From the NCBI GenBank assembly GCA_026416755.1, contig JAOAEP010000108.1, positions 1 to 5,898 on the forward strand: DNA of 5,898 nt, in the 5' to 3' direction. The translations under genes and the position numbers were made by a program. Of this stretch, positions 5,812-5,898 are shown piece after piece (the first letter of the stretch is position 1; each line of letters starts with the position of its first letter). Below the pieces are notes generated by a model. That model was not told the origin of the DNA, did no database searches, and worked only from the letters and a program-made list of their open reading frames with translations. The stretch comes from a bacterium. GTDB taxonomy: Bacteria; Ratteibacteria; UBA8468; B48-G9; JAFGKM01.

Positions 5812-5898
5812 TTTTTATCACCCCTTTCTTTTTTAAATTTTCTCTTATTTTTTGTATAGATTGAAAATAAGTTGCTTTTACTGTTCCGACTCTACTTT
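5801..5898 (-). CDS. ECF sigma-70 factor, C-terminal end only (enters from the right edge)
   Basis: The minus-strand frame read from 5896 gives 31 residues and a TAA at 5801-5803: SRVGTVKATYFQSIQKIREN, then a Lys-rich end. The pattern (S)xxGTVKxxxxxxxxxLRxxL is the recognition helix and following helix of sigma region 4.2, where the GTVK segment contacts the -35 element. Most of the protein, including region 2, lies outside the window. The overlap with a zf-HC2 anti-sigma gene strongly supports the ECF assignment. The initial bases before 5896 are an incomplete codon. Confidence 0.8.
   Translation of the reverse strand, partial: SRVGTVKATYFQSIQKIRENLKKKGVIKNEM
5817..5827 (-). promoter_or_regulatory. 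Shine-Dalgarno of the anti-sigma gene
   Basis: The minus strand reads AAAGGGGTGAT, matching the extended consensus AAGGAGGTGAT at nine of eleven positions, five bases before the ATG at 5811. It lies within the 3' end of the sigma-factor gene and confirms the anti-sigma start. Confidence 0.75.

Noticed and set aside
1..5898. CRISPR arrays, insertion sequences, tRNA or rRNA genes, tandem repeats
   Set aside because: No spaced direct repeats, transposase motifs, terminal inverted repeats or tRNA-like folds were seen, and coding sequence fills nearly all of the window.

Overview
The window is AT-rich bacterial chromosome (well under one third G+C by eye, with long T and A runs), and it is tightly packed. 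Every supportable gene reads on the minus strand, so biological order runs from base 5898 down to base 1. A MiaA tRNA-modifying enzyme, a PHP-type PolX, and an ECF sigma factor followed by a zinc-finger anti-sigma factor all point to a Bacterium, not an archaeon. The thymidylate synthase, however, belongs to the divergent branch I associate with methanogens. Together with the AT-rich, strongly overlapping gene organisation, this suggests an uncultured anaerobic or candidate-phylum lineage. I cannot name the taxon with confidence.

Layout in transcription order: (1) the last 31 codons of an ECF-type sigma-70 factor (5801-5898, cut by the window edge); (2) its overlapping partner, a short membrane-anchored zf-HC2 anti-sigma factor (5356-5811); (3) a SagB-like nitroreductase with a likely signal peptide (4647-5294), preceded by a candidate promoter; (4) a full-length PolX polymerase/PHP exonuclease (2935-4650), joined to the previous gene by an ATGA overlap; (5) a methanogen-type thymidylate synthase (2088-2951), whose Shine-Dalgarno lies inside the polX tail; (6) miaA (1147-2079), 8 nt later; (7) an unrecognised multi-pass membrane protein with a TPR-like segment and a four-cysteine zinc ribbon (408-1154), overlapping miaA by 8 nt; (8) after a 53-nt gap holding a good promoter and a strong Shine-Dalgarno, the N-terminal 118 codons of purB (1-354, continuing off the left edge).

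Genes 3 to 7 look like one transcription unit with translational coupling: each junction is either an overlap or at most 8 nt. PolX, thymidylate synthase and (separately promoted) PurB all concern DNA repair or nucleotide supply, and MiaA modifies tRNA. The sigma/anti-sigma pair immediately upstream may be a separate regulatory module or may read through into the repair operon. There are no RNA genes, CRISPR arrays, mobile elements or clear intrinsic terminators. The only non-coding stretches are short: about 53 nt (355-407), 8 nt (2080-2087) and 61 nt (5295-5355).

I see no obviously new defence or mobile system here. The points most worth following up are the thymidylate synthase, its coupling to PolX, the TPR/zinc-ribbon membrane protein, and the unresolved start of the nitroreductase.
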